DNA of 41,675 bases from RGIG3009 sp045601465. GTDB lineage: Bacteria > Bacillota > Clostridia > Oscillospirales > Acutalibacteraceae. Under the pieces are notes generated by a model, which was not told the origin of the DNA, did not search any database, and saw nothing but the letters and a program-made list of their open reading frames with translations. Position numbers and translations under genes: made by a program. Positions within the stretch are counted from its first letter, which is position 1. The number at the start of each line of letters is the position of its first letter. Positions 22,925 to 30,753 of this stretch are shown here, piece by piece. Where the stretch lies: NCBI GenBank assembly GCA_045601465.1, contig JAZRZU010000084.1, positions 1 through 41,675 of the forward strand. Reading direction: 5' to 3'.

Positions 22925-23368
22925 ATGATTTTTTGGGGATTTATTTTGGCGGTGGCCGGTTTGCTCACCGTTCTCGTGTCCTTCCTCAGTAGCTTGAACA
23001 TCTTTTCCGACATGAATGCACTCGGTTTTGGCGCTTGGGTAAGCCGCTTTTTTGATCCGCAGTTTTTAACCGGCAAGAAAGTCGCTTTCTTTGTTGCGAT
23101 CATCCTTTTCGTTGTGGGCATTATCTGCTTCTTTATTGGTCGTGCTCGTGCGAAAAAATCCGGTGTGCAGGATGCAAAAACTGAAAAAAGTGTTAAGTTT
23201 TTGCGTGATGTAAAAGGAGAGCTCAAAAAGATTACCTGGCCGACATTTCCCTCGGTTGTACGCAACACCAGCGTTACGTTGGCGTTGTGCATTATCTTGG
23301 GATTGATCATTTGCCTTATCGATCTCGGTCTTGGTGCATTGATCGATTTGTTGCTTTCGTTGGGTTGA
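22925..23368 (+). CDS. secE: Preprotein translocase subunit SecE with two extra N-terminal helices
   Basis: SecE clamps SecY in the membrane translocon. The conserved core is residues about 86-147: FLRDVKGELKKITWPTFPSVVRNT followed by one membrane helix. Gram-positive SecE is normally about 60 residues; this one has 147 because two hydrophobic helices (about 4-26 and 50-72) come first, as in E. coli SecE. The start at 22925 follows AAGGAGA. The gene lies between rpmG and nusG (15 nt to nusG), the standard place. An alternative internal start giving only the core is possible but has no visible SD. Confidence 0.93.
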   Translation: MIFWGFILAVAGLLTVLVSFLSSLNIFSDMNALGFGAWVSRFFDPQFLTGKKVAFFVAIILFVVGIICFFIGRARAKKSGVQDAKTEKSVKFLRDVKGELKKITWPTFPSVVRNTSVTLALCIILGLIICLIDLGLGALIDLLLSLG

Positions 23369-23383
23369 TAGGAGGGAACAACC

Positions 23384-23905
23384 ATGGCTGATGAAGCAAG
23401 ATGGTATGTTGTCCATACTTATTCCGGCTACGAGAATAAGGTAGCGACCAACTTAGAGAAGATTGTTGAAAATCGCAAGCTTCAAGATTGGATCCACGAA
23501 ATTTCCATTCCGACTGAAACCGTTACCGAAATCAAGGACGGCGTTACGAAGGAAGTGGAACGCAAAATTTTCCCGGGTTACGTGCTTGTCAAAATGGTGA
23601 TGAGTGACGATTCTTGGTACATTGTACGCAATACACGTGGATGTACCGGTTTTGTCGGCCCGAACGGCAAACCCACTCCGCTTACCGAAGAAGAGGTTGC
23701 GGCTTTGGGTGTCGAGAAACATCCGATCGAAATCACTTACAAGGTTGGCGATATGGTTAACATTATCGCCGGACCGTTGGAGAATTTCTCCGGTCGTGTA
23801 GATGAGATCGATCTGGATAAGAACAAAGTCCGTGTGACGGTTTCAATGTTTGGCAGGGAAACACCGGTCGAGCTGGAACTGGATCAGGCGGAAAGCATGG
23901 AATAA
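23384..23905 (+). CDS. nusG: Transcription termination/antitermination factor NusG
   Basis: NusG binds RNA polymerase and modulates pausing, and couples transcription with translation. The 173-residue product has the NGN domain (ARWYVVHTYSGYENKVATNLEK at 5-26, and FPGYVLVKM) and a C-terminal KOW domain (about 122-170: VGDMVNIIAGPLENFSGRVDEI). The start follows GGAGGGAACAACC. It is in its classic position between secE and rplK. Length matches the family. Confidence 0.97.
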   Translation: MADEARWYVVHTYSGYENKVATNLEKIVENRKLQDWIHEISIPTETVTEIKDGVTKEVERKIFPGYVLVKMVMSDDSWYIVRNTRGCTGFVGPNGKPTPLTEEEVAALGVEKHPIEITYKVGDMVNIIAGPLENFSGRVDEIDLDKNKVRVTVSMFGRETPVELELDQAESME

Positions 23906-23932
23906 CATTCCGTGTAACACAACTGTGGGTAC

Positions 23933-23974
23933 GGGCGCAATCGCCCTTTCCTGTGCGTCGGACACTTTTCCGAC
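23933..23974 (+). other. Two stem-loops in the nusG-rplK gap
   Basis: GGGCG/CGCCC (23933-23946) with TTT after it, and GTCGGA/TCCGAC (23957-23974), lie one after another ahead of the candidate L1 site. The first could be a weak terminator that reduces transcription into rplK. Confidence 0.4.
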
Positions 23975-24025
23975 TGTGGGAGGTATAACCCATCGTACGA
24001 TGTCGAGTTATGCCGCCATACCACA
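23975..24025 (+). promoter_or_regulatory. Candidate L1-binding mRNA site before rplK
   Basis: TGTGGGAGG (23975-23983) and ATACCACA (24018-24025) can pair through TGTGG/CCACA. Similar GTGGGAGG...ACCAC elements before L1 operons are read by protein L1 in Firmicutes and mimic its rRNA target. Confidence 0.5.
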
Positions 24026-24046
24026 ATTTTTGGAGGTGCAAGAAAA

Positions 24047-24472
24047 ATGGCTCAAAAGATCAGCGGGTACATTAAACTGCAAATTCCGGCGGGTAAAGCG
24101 ACGCCGGCACCCCCTGTTGGCCCTGCACTGGGTCAGCATGGTGTGAACATTATGGCTTTCACGAAGGAATTCAATGAGCGTACGAAAAACGATGCGGGAC
24201 TTATCATTCCGGTTATTATTACCGTTTATGCCGATCGTTCCTTTACGTTCATTACCAAGACCCCTCCGGCAGCTGTCTTAATTAAGAAAGCTTGCGGTAT
24301 TGAAACTGCTTCCGGCGTTCCGAACAAGACAAAGGTTGCCAAGATTACCAAGGAGCAAATCAAAAAGATTGCCGAAACGAAGATGCCTGACTTAAATGCC
24401 GCTAATATCGAGGCTGCCATGAGCATGGTTGCCGGTACAGCGCGCAGCATGGGCGTTGAAGTTGTCGACTAA
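24047..24472 (+). CDS. rplK: 50S ribosomal protein L11
   Basis: L11 forms the base of the ribosomal stalk at the GTPase centre. The 141-residue product has the N-terminal domain signature KLQIPAGKATPAPPVGPALGQHGVNIM and the C-terminal rRNA-binding domain with AKITKEQIKKIAETKMPDLNA and AMSMVAGTARSMGV. The start follows GGAGGTG. It precedes rplA by 109 nt. Expression is probably controlled by L1 through the site before it. Confidence 0.98.
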   Translation: MAQKISGYIKLQIPAGKATPAPPVGPALGQHGVNIMAFTKEFNERTKNDAGLIIPVIITVYADRSFTFITKTPPAAVLIKKACGIETASGVPNKTKVAKITKEQIKKIAETKMPDLNAANIEAAMSMVAGTARSMGVEVVD

Positions 24473-24484
24473 ACTTTAAGTTCC

Positions 24485-24524
24485 GGGTGGGAGGAACTGC
24501 TAGAAAATTCCGATTTTACCACTC
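24485..24524 (+). promoter_or_regulatory. Candidate L1-binding mRNA site before rplA
   Basis: GGGTGGGAGG (24485-24494) and TACCACTC (24517-24524) repeat the pattern seen before rplK. A further ACGGTA/TACCGT hairpin (24534-24548) lies before the SD of rplA. Confidence 0.55.
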
Positions 24525-24581
24525 ATGCCAACCACGGTAAGATACCGTTTGGATGGTAACAAACAGGGAGGAAGAATACCG

Positions 24582-25274
24582 ATGAAACATGGTAAAAAAT
24601 ATGTCGACAGCGCTAAGCTGATCGACCGTGCTGTACAATACGATGTAGCAGAAGCTTTGGAGCTTGCCGTTAAAACCGGTAAGGCCAAATTTGATGAAAC
24701 CGTCGAGGTTCACGTAAAATTGGGTGTCGACAGCCGTCATGCCGATCAACAGGTTCGTGGCGCTGTCGTGTTGCCCCACGGTACCGGTAAAAAGGTTCGT
24801 GTTCTCGTGTTCGCAAAAGAAGATAAACATCAGGCAGCTTTGGATGCCGGCGCTGATTTTGTCGGCGGCGACGATTTAGTTGCGAAGATCAACGGCGGTT
24901 GGATGGATTTCGACGTTGTTGTTGCGAGCCCGGATATGATGGGCCTTGTCGGTCGTTTGGGTAAGGTGCTCGGTCCCCGTGGCTTGATGCCCAACCCGAA
25001 AGCCGGTACGGTTACACCGGACGTTGCAAAAGCTGTTGCGGATGCAAAAGCCGGTAAAATTGAGTACCGTTTGGACAAAACCAACATCATCCACTGCCCG
25101 ATCGGCAAAGTGTCGTTTGGTGCTGAAAAGTTGCAAGAGAACTTTGAGGCTCTGCTTGGCGCTGTTGTTCGTGCAAAACCGGCTGCTGCGAAGGGTCAAT
25201 ATATCCGTTCCTGCACGCTTGCTACCACGATGGGCCCCGGCGTGAAAATCAACCCTGCTAAAATCGGCGGATAA
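24582..25274 (+). CDS. rplA: 50S ribosomal protein L1
   Basis: L1 forms the mobile stalk at the E site and often represses its own mRNA. The start at 24582 is set by GGGAGGAAG (24567-24575); a longer frame from 24525 runs through the leader hairpin. The 230-residue product has KHGKKYVDSAKLID at the N-terminus, the family signature MGLVGRLGKVLGPRGLMPNPKAGTVT (about 123-148), and TTMGPGVKINPAKI at the end. It is followed by the rplJ promoter, not a terminator. Confidence 0.98.
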   Translation: MKHGKKYVDSAKLIDRAVQYDVAEALELAVKTGKAKFDETVEVHVKLGVDSRHADQQVRGAVVLPHGTGKKVRVLVFAKEDKHQAALDAGADFVGGDDLVAKINGGWMDFDVVVASPDMMGLVGRLGKVLGPRGLMPNPKAGTVTPDVAKAVADAKAGKIEYRLDKTNIIHCPIGKVSFGAEKLQENFEALLGAVVRAKPAAAKGQYIRSCTLATTMGPGVKINPAKIGG

Positions 25275-25279
25275 AAAGC

Positions 25280-25308
25280 TTGCATTTTAGCAAAACATGT
25301 GCTATACT
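25280..25308 (+). promoter_or_regulatory. Promoter of rplJL
   Basis: TTGCAT (25280-25285), 17 nt, TATACT (25303-25308), with TGTGC before the -10 (extended -10). It gives rplJL a start independent of rplKA. Confidence 0.8.
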
Positions 25309-25314
25309 GACTAT

Positions 25315-25449
25315 TGCTGTTTTCCACAGACAGCGGGTGCGGCTGAAAGGTTGCTGAAAGTTGCCCGCCGAGGTTGACGGTAATGCAAGACCATAACCGG
25401 TCGAATTGTGTTATCACCACCCTTTCTGTGCGAACGGAAAGGGTGTTTT
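25315..25449 (+). ncRNA. L10 leader with attenuator in front of rplJ
   Basis: CAGACAGCGGGTGC (from 25327) and TTGCCCGCCGAGG (25361-25373) pair through GCGGG/CCCGC, the known L10-leader arrangement. A terminator hairpin follows: CACCCTTTC (25418-25426) with GAAAGGGTG (25437-25445) and TTTT. L10-L12 complex binding the leader is expected to control read-through. Confidence 0.75.
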
Positions 25450-25501
25450 CATTGGAAAAACGGCATGTTATTCATGGTCTGACAGGAGGTGAAATGAAGA
25501 T

Positions 25502-26017
25502 ATGCCGAGTGAAAAAGTATTACAAGCAAAGCAAGAGGTCGTTGCAAACCTCACTGAAAAATTGACCGCTGCAAAAGCCGGTGTGGTCGTTGACTATTCC
25601 GGTATCACCGTGGCAGAAGACACTGTGTTGCGTCGCAAGATGCGTGAAGCCGGTGTGGAGTACGCTGTTGTGAAAAACACGCTGTTAGGTCGTGCCGCTG
25701 ACAACTGCGGATATGGTGATTTGAAATCCGTTTTGGAAGGCACAACCGCTCTTGCTGTGTCCGATACCGACGAATTAGCACCTGCGAAGATTTTGTGCGA
25801 GTATGCTGAGAAAAATGAAAATTTCAAAGTGAAAGCCGGTTTCTTTGAGGGCAAAGTCGTGGACGCTGCTACTGTTCAAAGTTTGGCGAAGGTTCCTCCG
25901 AAAGAGGTTCTCTTGTCCATGTTTGTTGGAGGTCTCAACAGCATGGTCGCCGGTTTGGCTCGTGCGCTTAACGCCGTTGCTGAAAAGCAAGGTGAGGGCG
26001 CTCCTGCTGAGGCGTAA
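25502..26017 (+). CDS. rplJ: 50S ribosomal protein L10
   Basis: L10 anchors the L7/L12 dimers to the ribosome. The 171-residue product has the signature KAGVVVDYSGITVAEDTVLRRKMREAGVEYAVVKNTLLGRA and a C-terminal helix (about 135-160) that binds L7/L12. The SD AGGAGGTG (25484-25491) precedes the start. It follows the L10 leader, 54 nt before rplL. Confidence 0.98.
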   Translation: MPSEKVLQAKQEVVANLTEKLTAAKAGVVVDYSGITVAEDTVLRRKMREAGVEYAVVKNTLLGRAADNCGYGDLKSVLEGTTALAVSDTDELAPAKILCEYAEKNENFKVKAGFFEGKVVDAATVQSLAKVPPKEVLLSMFVGGLNSMVAGLARALNAVAEKQGEGAPAEA

Positions 26018-26071
26018 GATCGTCTCAATGAATTTTTAAAAAATATTTATCATTAAATTGGAGGTATTATC

Positions 26072-26446
26072 ATGTCTGAGAAAATTGCAAGCATGATCGA
26101 AGAGATCAAAGCGCTGACCGTTCTCGAGCTCAACGAATTGGTCAAAGCTGTTGAAGAAGAATTTGGTGTTTCCGCTGCTGCTCCGGTGGCCGTTATGGCT
26201 GGTGGCGCTGCTCCCGCAGCTGCTGCTGAGGAGAAGAGCGAATTTGATGTTGTTTTGGCAGAAGTTGGCCCGAACAAGATCAACGTTATCAAGGTTGTTC
26301 GTGAGATCACCGGTCTCGGCCTGAAAGAGGCAAAAGACTTGGTTGACGGCGCTCCCAAAACCGTTAAAGAAGCTGCCGGTAAAGACGAAGCCGAAGAAAT
26401 CCAAAAGAAATTGGAAGAAGCCGGCGCCAAAGTCGAACTCAAATAA
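26072..26446 (+). CDS. rplL: 50S ribosomal protein L7/L12
   Basis: L7/L12 is the stalk protein that recruits translation GTPases. The 124-residue product has an N-terminal dimerisation helix (to about 30), an Ala/Gly-rich hinge (AAAPVAVMAGGAAPAAAAEE) and the C-terminal domain FDVVLAEVGPNKINVIKVVREITGLGLKEAKDLVD. The SD TTGGAGG precedes it. A terminator follows, and the next gene is not rpoB. Confidence 0.98.
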   Translation: MSEKIASMIEEIKALTVLELNELVKAVEEEFGVSAAAPVAVMAGGAAPAAAAEEKSEFDVVLAEVGPNKINVIKVVREITGLGLKEAKDLVDGAPKTVKEAAGKDEAEEIQKKLEEAGAKVELK

Positions 26447-26457
26447 GTTTAAAGAGC

Positions 26458-26487
26458 AAAAGCACCATCCTGCGGGATGGTGCTTTT
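26458..26487 (+). terminator. Terminator of the ribosomal cluster
   Basis: AAAAGCACCATCC (26458-26470) pairs with GGATGGTGCTTTT (26475-26487) around TGCG, 12 nt after the rplL stop. Confidence 0.9.
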
Positions 26488-26519
26488 ATCTTTTTCCCGT
26501 CGTTTTATGGAGATAGGTC

Positions 26520-26548
26520 TTGTGTATTACGGTAGATTATGGTATACT
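26520..26548 (+). promoter_or_regulatory. Promoter of the phosphohexomutase operon
   Basis: TTGTGT (26520-26525), 17 nt, TATACT (26543-26548), preceded by TATGG (extended -10). The untranslated leader is about 110 nt. Confidence 0.65.
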
Positions 26549-26663
26549 GTCATTATGTTAAAACAGTTTACAAAAGACCGTTCGACAGAATGAAAGCGGA
26601 CAATTTCGTTCGTTTTACCATACGGTTATTGTGACGGTATTTTTAGAGAAAAGAGGAAAAGTT

Positions 26664-28160
26664 ATGCTGAATGATTACTGGAAACACTTTAAAAGTGGCA
26701 CGGATATTCGAGCAGTTGCTATGGATGGTGTCGAGGGCGAGCCGTGTGAATTGACCGATGAGGTAGTAGAGAAGATCGTATTTGGATTTGCTCAGTGGCT
26801 TTGTGCTAAATCGGGAAAGGATTGCTCGAAATTAACGGTAGCGGTCGGCCGTGACAGCCGTTTGTCCGGCCCTCGTATTGCCGGTGTTGTTACCCGTACG
26901 TTAAGCTCTGTCGGTATGAGAGTGCTGGATTGCGGCCTGTCTTCCACACCGGCCATGTTTATGACCACGGTCGATCTGGCATGCGATGCGTCCATTCAGA
27001 TCACAGCCAGCCATCACCCTTGGCATCGTAACGGCTTAAAGTTCTTCTTGCCGTCCGGCGGTGTAGAGGGAAGCGATATTACCGCTATTTTAGAGTATAC
27101 ACAAGCCGGTGAGAAACCGGTAGCTGCACAGGGCGTGGTGGAACAGGTGCCGTATATGGTCCAATATGCCGCACGATTGCGTGACCTCATCGTGCGTGAG
27201 TCGGACAATGGTGAACAACCCCTTGCCGGATTACACATTGTGGTGGATGCCGGTAACGGCGCAGGCGGATTTTATGCTACCGAAGTTTTACAACCCCTTG
27301 GTGCCGATATCTCGGGCAGCCAATTCTTGGATCCCGATGGTTCGTTCCCGAACCATATTCCCAATCCGGAAAATCCACAAGCGATGGCATCGGTATGCCA
27401 AGCGGTTAAAGCCGCAGGCGCTGACTTGGGTGTGATTTTTGATACCGACGTGGACCGTGCCGGTTGTGTTGGTGCAGACGGCCGTGAGATCAACCGTAAC
27501 CGTTTGGTGGCACTTGCTGCTGCGATTGCACTGGATGGTAATGAAGGCGGTACGATCGTAACCGATTCCATTACCTCGACCGGTTTAAAAACCTTTATTG
27601 AAACCACGCTGGGTGGTGTGCATTGCCGCTTTAAACGGGGATATAAAAACGTTATCAACGAAGCTATTCGCCTCAATAACGAGGGTATCAATGCGCCGCT
27701 TGCGATCGAAACATCGGGTCATGCCGCTTTGCGGGATAACTACTTCCTGGATGACGGTGCGTATTTGAGTACCAAAATTATCATCAAGGCGGTGCAGATG
27801 CGCAAAGAGGGCAAGGCACTTGACGATTTGATTGCGGCATTGCCCGAACCGGTTGAAGGATATGAAATCCGTTATACCATCACCGAGCCGGATTTTAAAG
27901 CCTATGGTGAAAAAGTATTGCACGATTTAGAGCAATATGCCGAGCAAAACGGTTGGCAGTTGGCAGACGATAGCCGTGAGGGTGTGCGTGTGTCCTTCCC
28001 GAAAGGTAGCGGTGACGGATGGTTCTTACTGCGTTTGAGTGTTCACGATCCGGTCATGCCACTCAACGTCGAGAGTGATGTCGAGGGTGGTTGCGATGTC
28101 ATGTTGGAAAAACTGGCCCCCTTTATGGAAAAACAAACGGCGTTACGGAGAAAATCCTGA
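26664..28160 (+). CDS. Phosphomannomutase/phosphoglucomutase-family enzyme
   Basis: This 498-residue alpha-D-phosphohexomutase interconverts hexose 1- and 6-phosphates. The start at 26664 follows AGAGG. Domain 1 carries the phosphoserine loop as TASHHPWHRNG (S116; most family members have TASHNP). The metal loop is DTDVDRAG, where DGDxDR is usual. The sugar loop is ETSGHAALRDNYFLDDGAY, and the C-terminal phosphate loop includes RVSFPKGSGDGWFLLRLS. It has the four-domain length. It overlaps prmA by 1 nt. Its departures may mark a distinct clade or substrate. Confidence 0.9.
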   Translation: MLNDYWKHFKSGTDIRAVAMDGVEGEPCELTDEVVEKIVFGFAQWLCAKSGKDCSKLTVAVGRDSRLSGPRIAGVVTRTLSSVGMRVLDCGLSSTPAMFMTTVDLACDASIQITASHHPWHRNGLKFFLPSGGVEGSDITAILEYTQAGEKPVAAQGVVEQVPYMVQYAARLRDLIVRESDNGEQPLAGLHIVVDAGNGAGGFYATEVLQPLGADISGSQFLDPDGSFPNHIPNPENPQAMASVCQAVKAAGADLGVIFDTDVDRAGCVGADGREINRNRLVALAAAIALDGNEGGTIVTDSITSTGLKTFIETTLGGVHCRFKRGYKNVINEAIRLNNEGINAPLAIETSGHAALRDNYFLDDGAYLSTKIIIKAVQMRKEGKALDDLIAALPEPVEGYEIRYTITEPDFKAYGEKVLHDLEQYAEQNGWQLADDSREGVRVSFPKGSGDGWFLLRLSVHDPVMPLNVESDVEGGCDVMLEKLAPFMEKQTALRRKS

Positions 28161-29083
28161 TGGAATGGACCGAGATTCAAATTCGTATTCCCACGGCGGA
28201 TACCGAACAAGCGGCGGCGATCGCCAATATGGTGGTGCCGTATGGTATTTATATTGAGGATTACAGCGATTTGGAGCAAGGCGCTCGTGAAATTGCGCAT
28301 ATCGATTTGATTGATGAAGAATTGCTGCGCCGTGACCGTACGGTCAGTTGTATTCATGTCTATCTTGACCCGCAGGAAAACCCGACCGAAGCGATCGCTT
28401 TTTTGCGGGAACGGTTTTCGGCTGTCGGTATTTCGTCAGAGGTGGCAGCCAACACTGTCAGCGAGCAAGACTGGGCGAACCAATGGAAACAATATTTTAA
28501 ACCCTTGTCGGTAGGTGACCGCTTGCTGATCTGTCCCGCTTGGGAGAAAGCGGACAACCCCGACGGTCGATTGGTGTTATCCATTGAGCCGGGCATGGCA
28601 TTCGGTACCGGCGGTCACGATACGACCCGTATGGTGCTGGAAGCCATGCAGCCGTTGTTATCCCCTGCCAGCACGGTGTTGGACGTGGGCTGCGGAAGCG
28701 GTATTCTATCCATTGCTGCCTTATTACTCGGCGCCGAGGCGGTAACGGGTGTGGATATCGATGCATTAGCCGTCAAAACTGCGATTGAAAACGGTGAGCT
28801 TAACGGTATGACTCAGCCTCGCTACAACATTGTTGAGGGCGATTTGGTTGATAAGGTCACCGGTCAATACGATATTGTACTGGCAAATATTGTGGCGGAT
28901 GCCATCAAGATGCTTTCGCCCGTTATTCCGCCGTTTTTAAAGGCGGGCGGTATTTATATCGTATCGGGTATCATTGCAGAACGTGGCCAAGAAGTCGAAA
29001 CCTGCTTAATGGAATGTGGGTTTTCGGTTGCCGAACGCCGAGAGCACGGCGGTTGGCTGTGCTTCGTATGCAGAAAGGACTAA
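28160..29083 (+). CDS. prmA: Ribosomal protein L11 methyltransferase
   Basis: PrmA methylates lysines and the N-terminus of L11. The start at 28160 is chosen from GGAG (28147-28150) and the TGATG junction with the mutase stop; an upstream ATG lies inside that gene. The 307-residue product has an N-terminal substrate-recognition domain and a Rossmann-like SAM domain: FGTGGHDTTRM, TVLDVGCGSGILSIAALLLGA (motif I) and LANIVADAI (the NI/VxD motif). It is followed by rsmE 4 nt later, the usual prmA-rsmE pair. Its substrate gene, rplK, lies 4 kb upstream. Confidence 0.96.
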   Translation: MEWTEIQIRIPTADTEQAAAIANMVVPYGIYIEDYSDLEQGAREIAHIDLIDEELLRRDRTVSCIHVYLDPQENPTEAIAFLRERFSAVGISSEVAANTVSEQDWANQWKQYFKPLSVGDRLLICPAWEKADNPDGRLVLSIEPGMAFGTGGHDTTRMVLEAMQPLLSPASTVLDVGCGSGILSIAALLLGAEAVTGVDIDALAVKTAIENGELNGMTQPRYNIVEGDLVDKVTGQYDIVLANIVADAIKMLSPVIPPFLKAGGIYIVSGIIAERGQEVETCLMECGFSVAERREHGGWLCFVCRKD

Positions 29084-29087
29084 GCTG

Positions 29088-29813
29088 ATGTCACGTTTCT
29101 TTGTTGCACCGGTTACCGGTGATACGGCGGTTGTGACAGGTCAGGATGCGCACCATATTGCTCGTGTGTTGCGGATGCAGGTGGGGGATGCTCTCACGCT
29201 ATGCGACGCAAACGGCACAGATTATGAGTGTGAGATCTGCTCGTTGGATGACGGGGAGATACGGTTGCACGTGCACGAAAGACACGCCTGTGTTACCGAA
29301 CCGTCTACGGCTGTGACCCTGTATCAAGGGTTGCCGAAAAGCGAAAAGATGGAATGGATCATTCAAAAGTGCGTAGAGATCGGTATTACCCGCATTGTAC
29401 CGGTGGCAATGTCGCGTTGTGTGGTAAAGCTAACCGAAAAAGACGGCGAGAAGAAACAAGCCCGATGGCAAAAAATTGCCGCCGGTGCCGCCGAACAGAG
29501 TGGCCGTGGTATCATTCCGAAGGTGGAGGCCCCCATTTCTTTTGACACGCTTATTAAGACCATCAAAGAGGAATATGCCATTACGTTTTACGAGGGTGGC
29601 GGACAACCGTTATCCGATTTAGTAAACGACGATACACATGCCGTGTCCATCGTTGTCGGACCGGAGGGCGGATTTGATCATTTGGAAATTGAAAAATTAG
29701 AACAAGCCGGAGCTCACACGGCAACGCTGGGCAAACGCATCCTGCGTTGTGAGACCGCACCGCTGGTAGCGTTGTCGGTGATTATGCAGCTTACCGGAAA
29801 TATGAATTTGTGA
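29088..29813 (+). CDS. rsmE: 16S rRNA (uracil1498-N3)-methyltransferase
   Basis: RsmE methylates U1498 of 16S rRNA. The start at 29088 has AAAGGA before it; a longer frame from 29016 lies in prmA. The 241-residue product starts with a PUA-like domain (SRFFVAP...HHIARVLRMQVGD) and has the knotted SPOUT methyltransferase domain with QKCVEIGITRIVPV, AAEQSGRG, VGPEGGFDHLEIE and LGKRILRCETAPLVALS. The 4-nt gap to prmA shows co-expression. The length matches the family. Confidence 0.97.
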   Translation: MSRFFVAPVTGDTAVVTGQDAHHIARVLRMQVGDALTLCDANGTDYECEICSLDDGEIRLHVHERHACVTEPSTAVTLYQGLPKSEKMEWIIQKCVEIGITRIVPVAMSRCVVKLTEKDGEKKQARWQKIAAGAAEQSGRGIIPKVEAPISFDTLIKTIKEEYAITFYEGGGQPLSDLVNDDTHAVSIVVGPEGGFDHLEIEKLEQAGAHTATLGKRILRCETAPLVALSVIMQLTGNMNL

Positions 29814-29841
29814 TTGCAAATTTGGAAAACTATGATACAAT
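29814..29841 (+). promoter_or_regulatory. Promoter of the DUF1858-trmK-Nif3-rqcH unit
   Basis: TTGCAA (29814-29819), 16 nt, TACAAT (29836-29841), preceded by TATGA (extended -10). It starts right after the rsmE stop. Confidence 0.7.
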
Positions 29842-29868
29842 GAAAGAGATAGAAAGGATGGTTGAACA

Positions 29869-30066
29869 ATGACTGTAACAAAAGATACCATTATTGGCGA
29901 TATTTTAGACATGGACCGTACGACGGCTCCGTTTTTCTTGGAGATGGGTATGCATTGCCTTGGTTGCCCCTCTGCTCGTGGCGAAACGCTGGCGCAAGCG
30001 TGTGCAGTTCACGGGGTAGATGCAGATGAGTTGGTGGCAAAGATCAACGCTCATTTGGAAAAATAA
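29869..30066 (+). CDS. DUF1858 domain protein
   Basis: This 65-residue protein matches the DUF1858 domain (hybrid-cluster-associated). It has KDTIIGDILDMDRTTAPFFLEMGMHCLGCPSARGETLAQAC, with a CxxC pair at C30 and C33 and a helix after it. The cysteines suggest a redox or metal role, but no function is proven. The SD AGGA is upstream. A terminator sits 4 nt after its stop, before trmK. Confidence 0.9.
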   Translation: MTVTKDTIIGDILDMDRTTAPFFLEMGMHCLGCPSARGETLAQACAVHGVDADELVAKINAHLEK

Positions 30067-30070
30067 TCAC

Positions 30071-30100
30071 AAAAGGCAGTTCACGGGAACTGCCTTTTTT
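30071..30100 (+). terminator. Terminator between DUF1858 gene and trmK
   Basis: AAAAGGCAGTTC (30071-30082) pairs with GAACTGCCTTTT (30087-30098), followed by TT. The trmK SD begins 4 nt after the T run, so the next gene needs read-through. Confidence 0.85.
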
Positions 30101-30114
30101 TGTAGGAGATAATG

Positions 30115-30753
30115 ATGTTAGATTCTCGGTTACAACAGATTGCGGATCTTGTCCGTTCGGGCAGTCGGCTTGCGGATATCGGCACCGACCATGCGTTGTT
30201 GCCTGTCCAGTTGATTCGACAGGGTATTTGTACATACGTAATTGCCTCGGACGTTAAGAAAGGACCGGTAGCCGCAGCTACTCGCACGGTAATGGAGGCT
30301 GGGTTTACCGAGAATATTGCGATTCGGCTGGGGGACGGACTGTCCACTGTATCGCCGGATGAGGTGGACGATATCGTGATTGCCGGAATGGGTGGCGAAA
30401 CGATTGCCGCTATTTTAGAGGCGGCACCCTGGGTGAAATCCGATCACTATCGTTTGATTTTGCAACCCATGACCCGTGCAGAAAAACTTCGGCGCTTTTT
30501 ATGGGAAAACGGTTTTGAGATTGAAAAGGAAGAGGTAGTGCAGGATGGACGACGGTGGTATACCGTTTTACGGGTGAGTTATACCGGTGTGGCGGTACAC
30601 CCCGATTTGTTGTCTTGCTACGTCGGACGAATCCCTTTGCCAAAAGGAGCGCCGTATCTGCGTCTTGTTGCGAAACGACTGCAAAAGCAGCAGCAGGGCG
30701 GTTGTGATGAGGAGATCACACGGGTGTTGCAAAAACTGGAGGAGTATATATGA
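30115..30753 (+). CDS. trmK: tRNA (adenine22-N1)-methyltransferase
   Basis: TrmK methylates A22 of tRNAs. The start at 30115 is preferred to the ATG at 30112 because AGGAGA (30104-30109) is better spaced; both give nearly the same product. The 212-residue product has SAM motif I SRLADIGTDHALLPV, then DDIVIAGMGGETIAAIL (the catalytic GMGG motif) and LILQPMTRAEKLRRFLW. It overlaps the Nif3-like gene by 4 nt (ATGA), the pairing also seen in Bacillus (yqfN-yqfO). No own promoter is seen. Confidence 0.93.
   Translation: MLDSRLQQIADLVRSGSRLADIGTDHALLPVQLIRQGICTYVIASDVKKGPVAAATRTVMEAGFTENIAIRLGDGLSTVSPDEVDDIVIAGMGGETIAAILEAAPWVKSDHYRLILQPMTRAEKLRRFLWENGFEIEKEEVVQDGRRWYTVLRVSYTGVAVHPDLLSCYVGRIPLPKGAPYLRLVAKRLQKQQQGGCDEEITRVLQKLEEYI

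Noticed and set aside
24525..24581. Upstream start for L1
   Set aside because: The added segment is leader sequence with a hairpin, and the SD fits the ATG at 24582.
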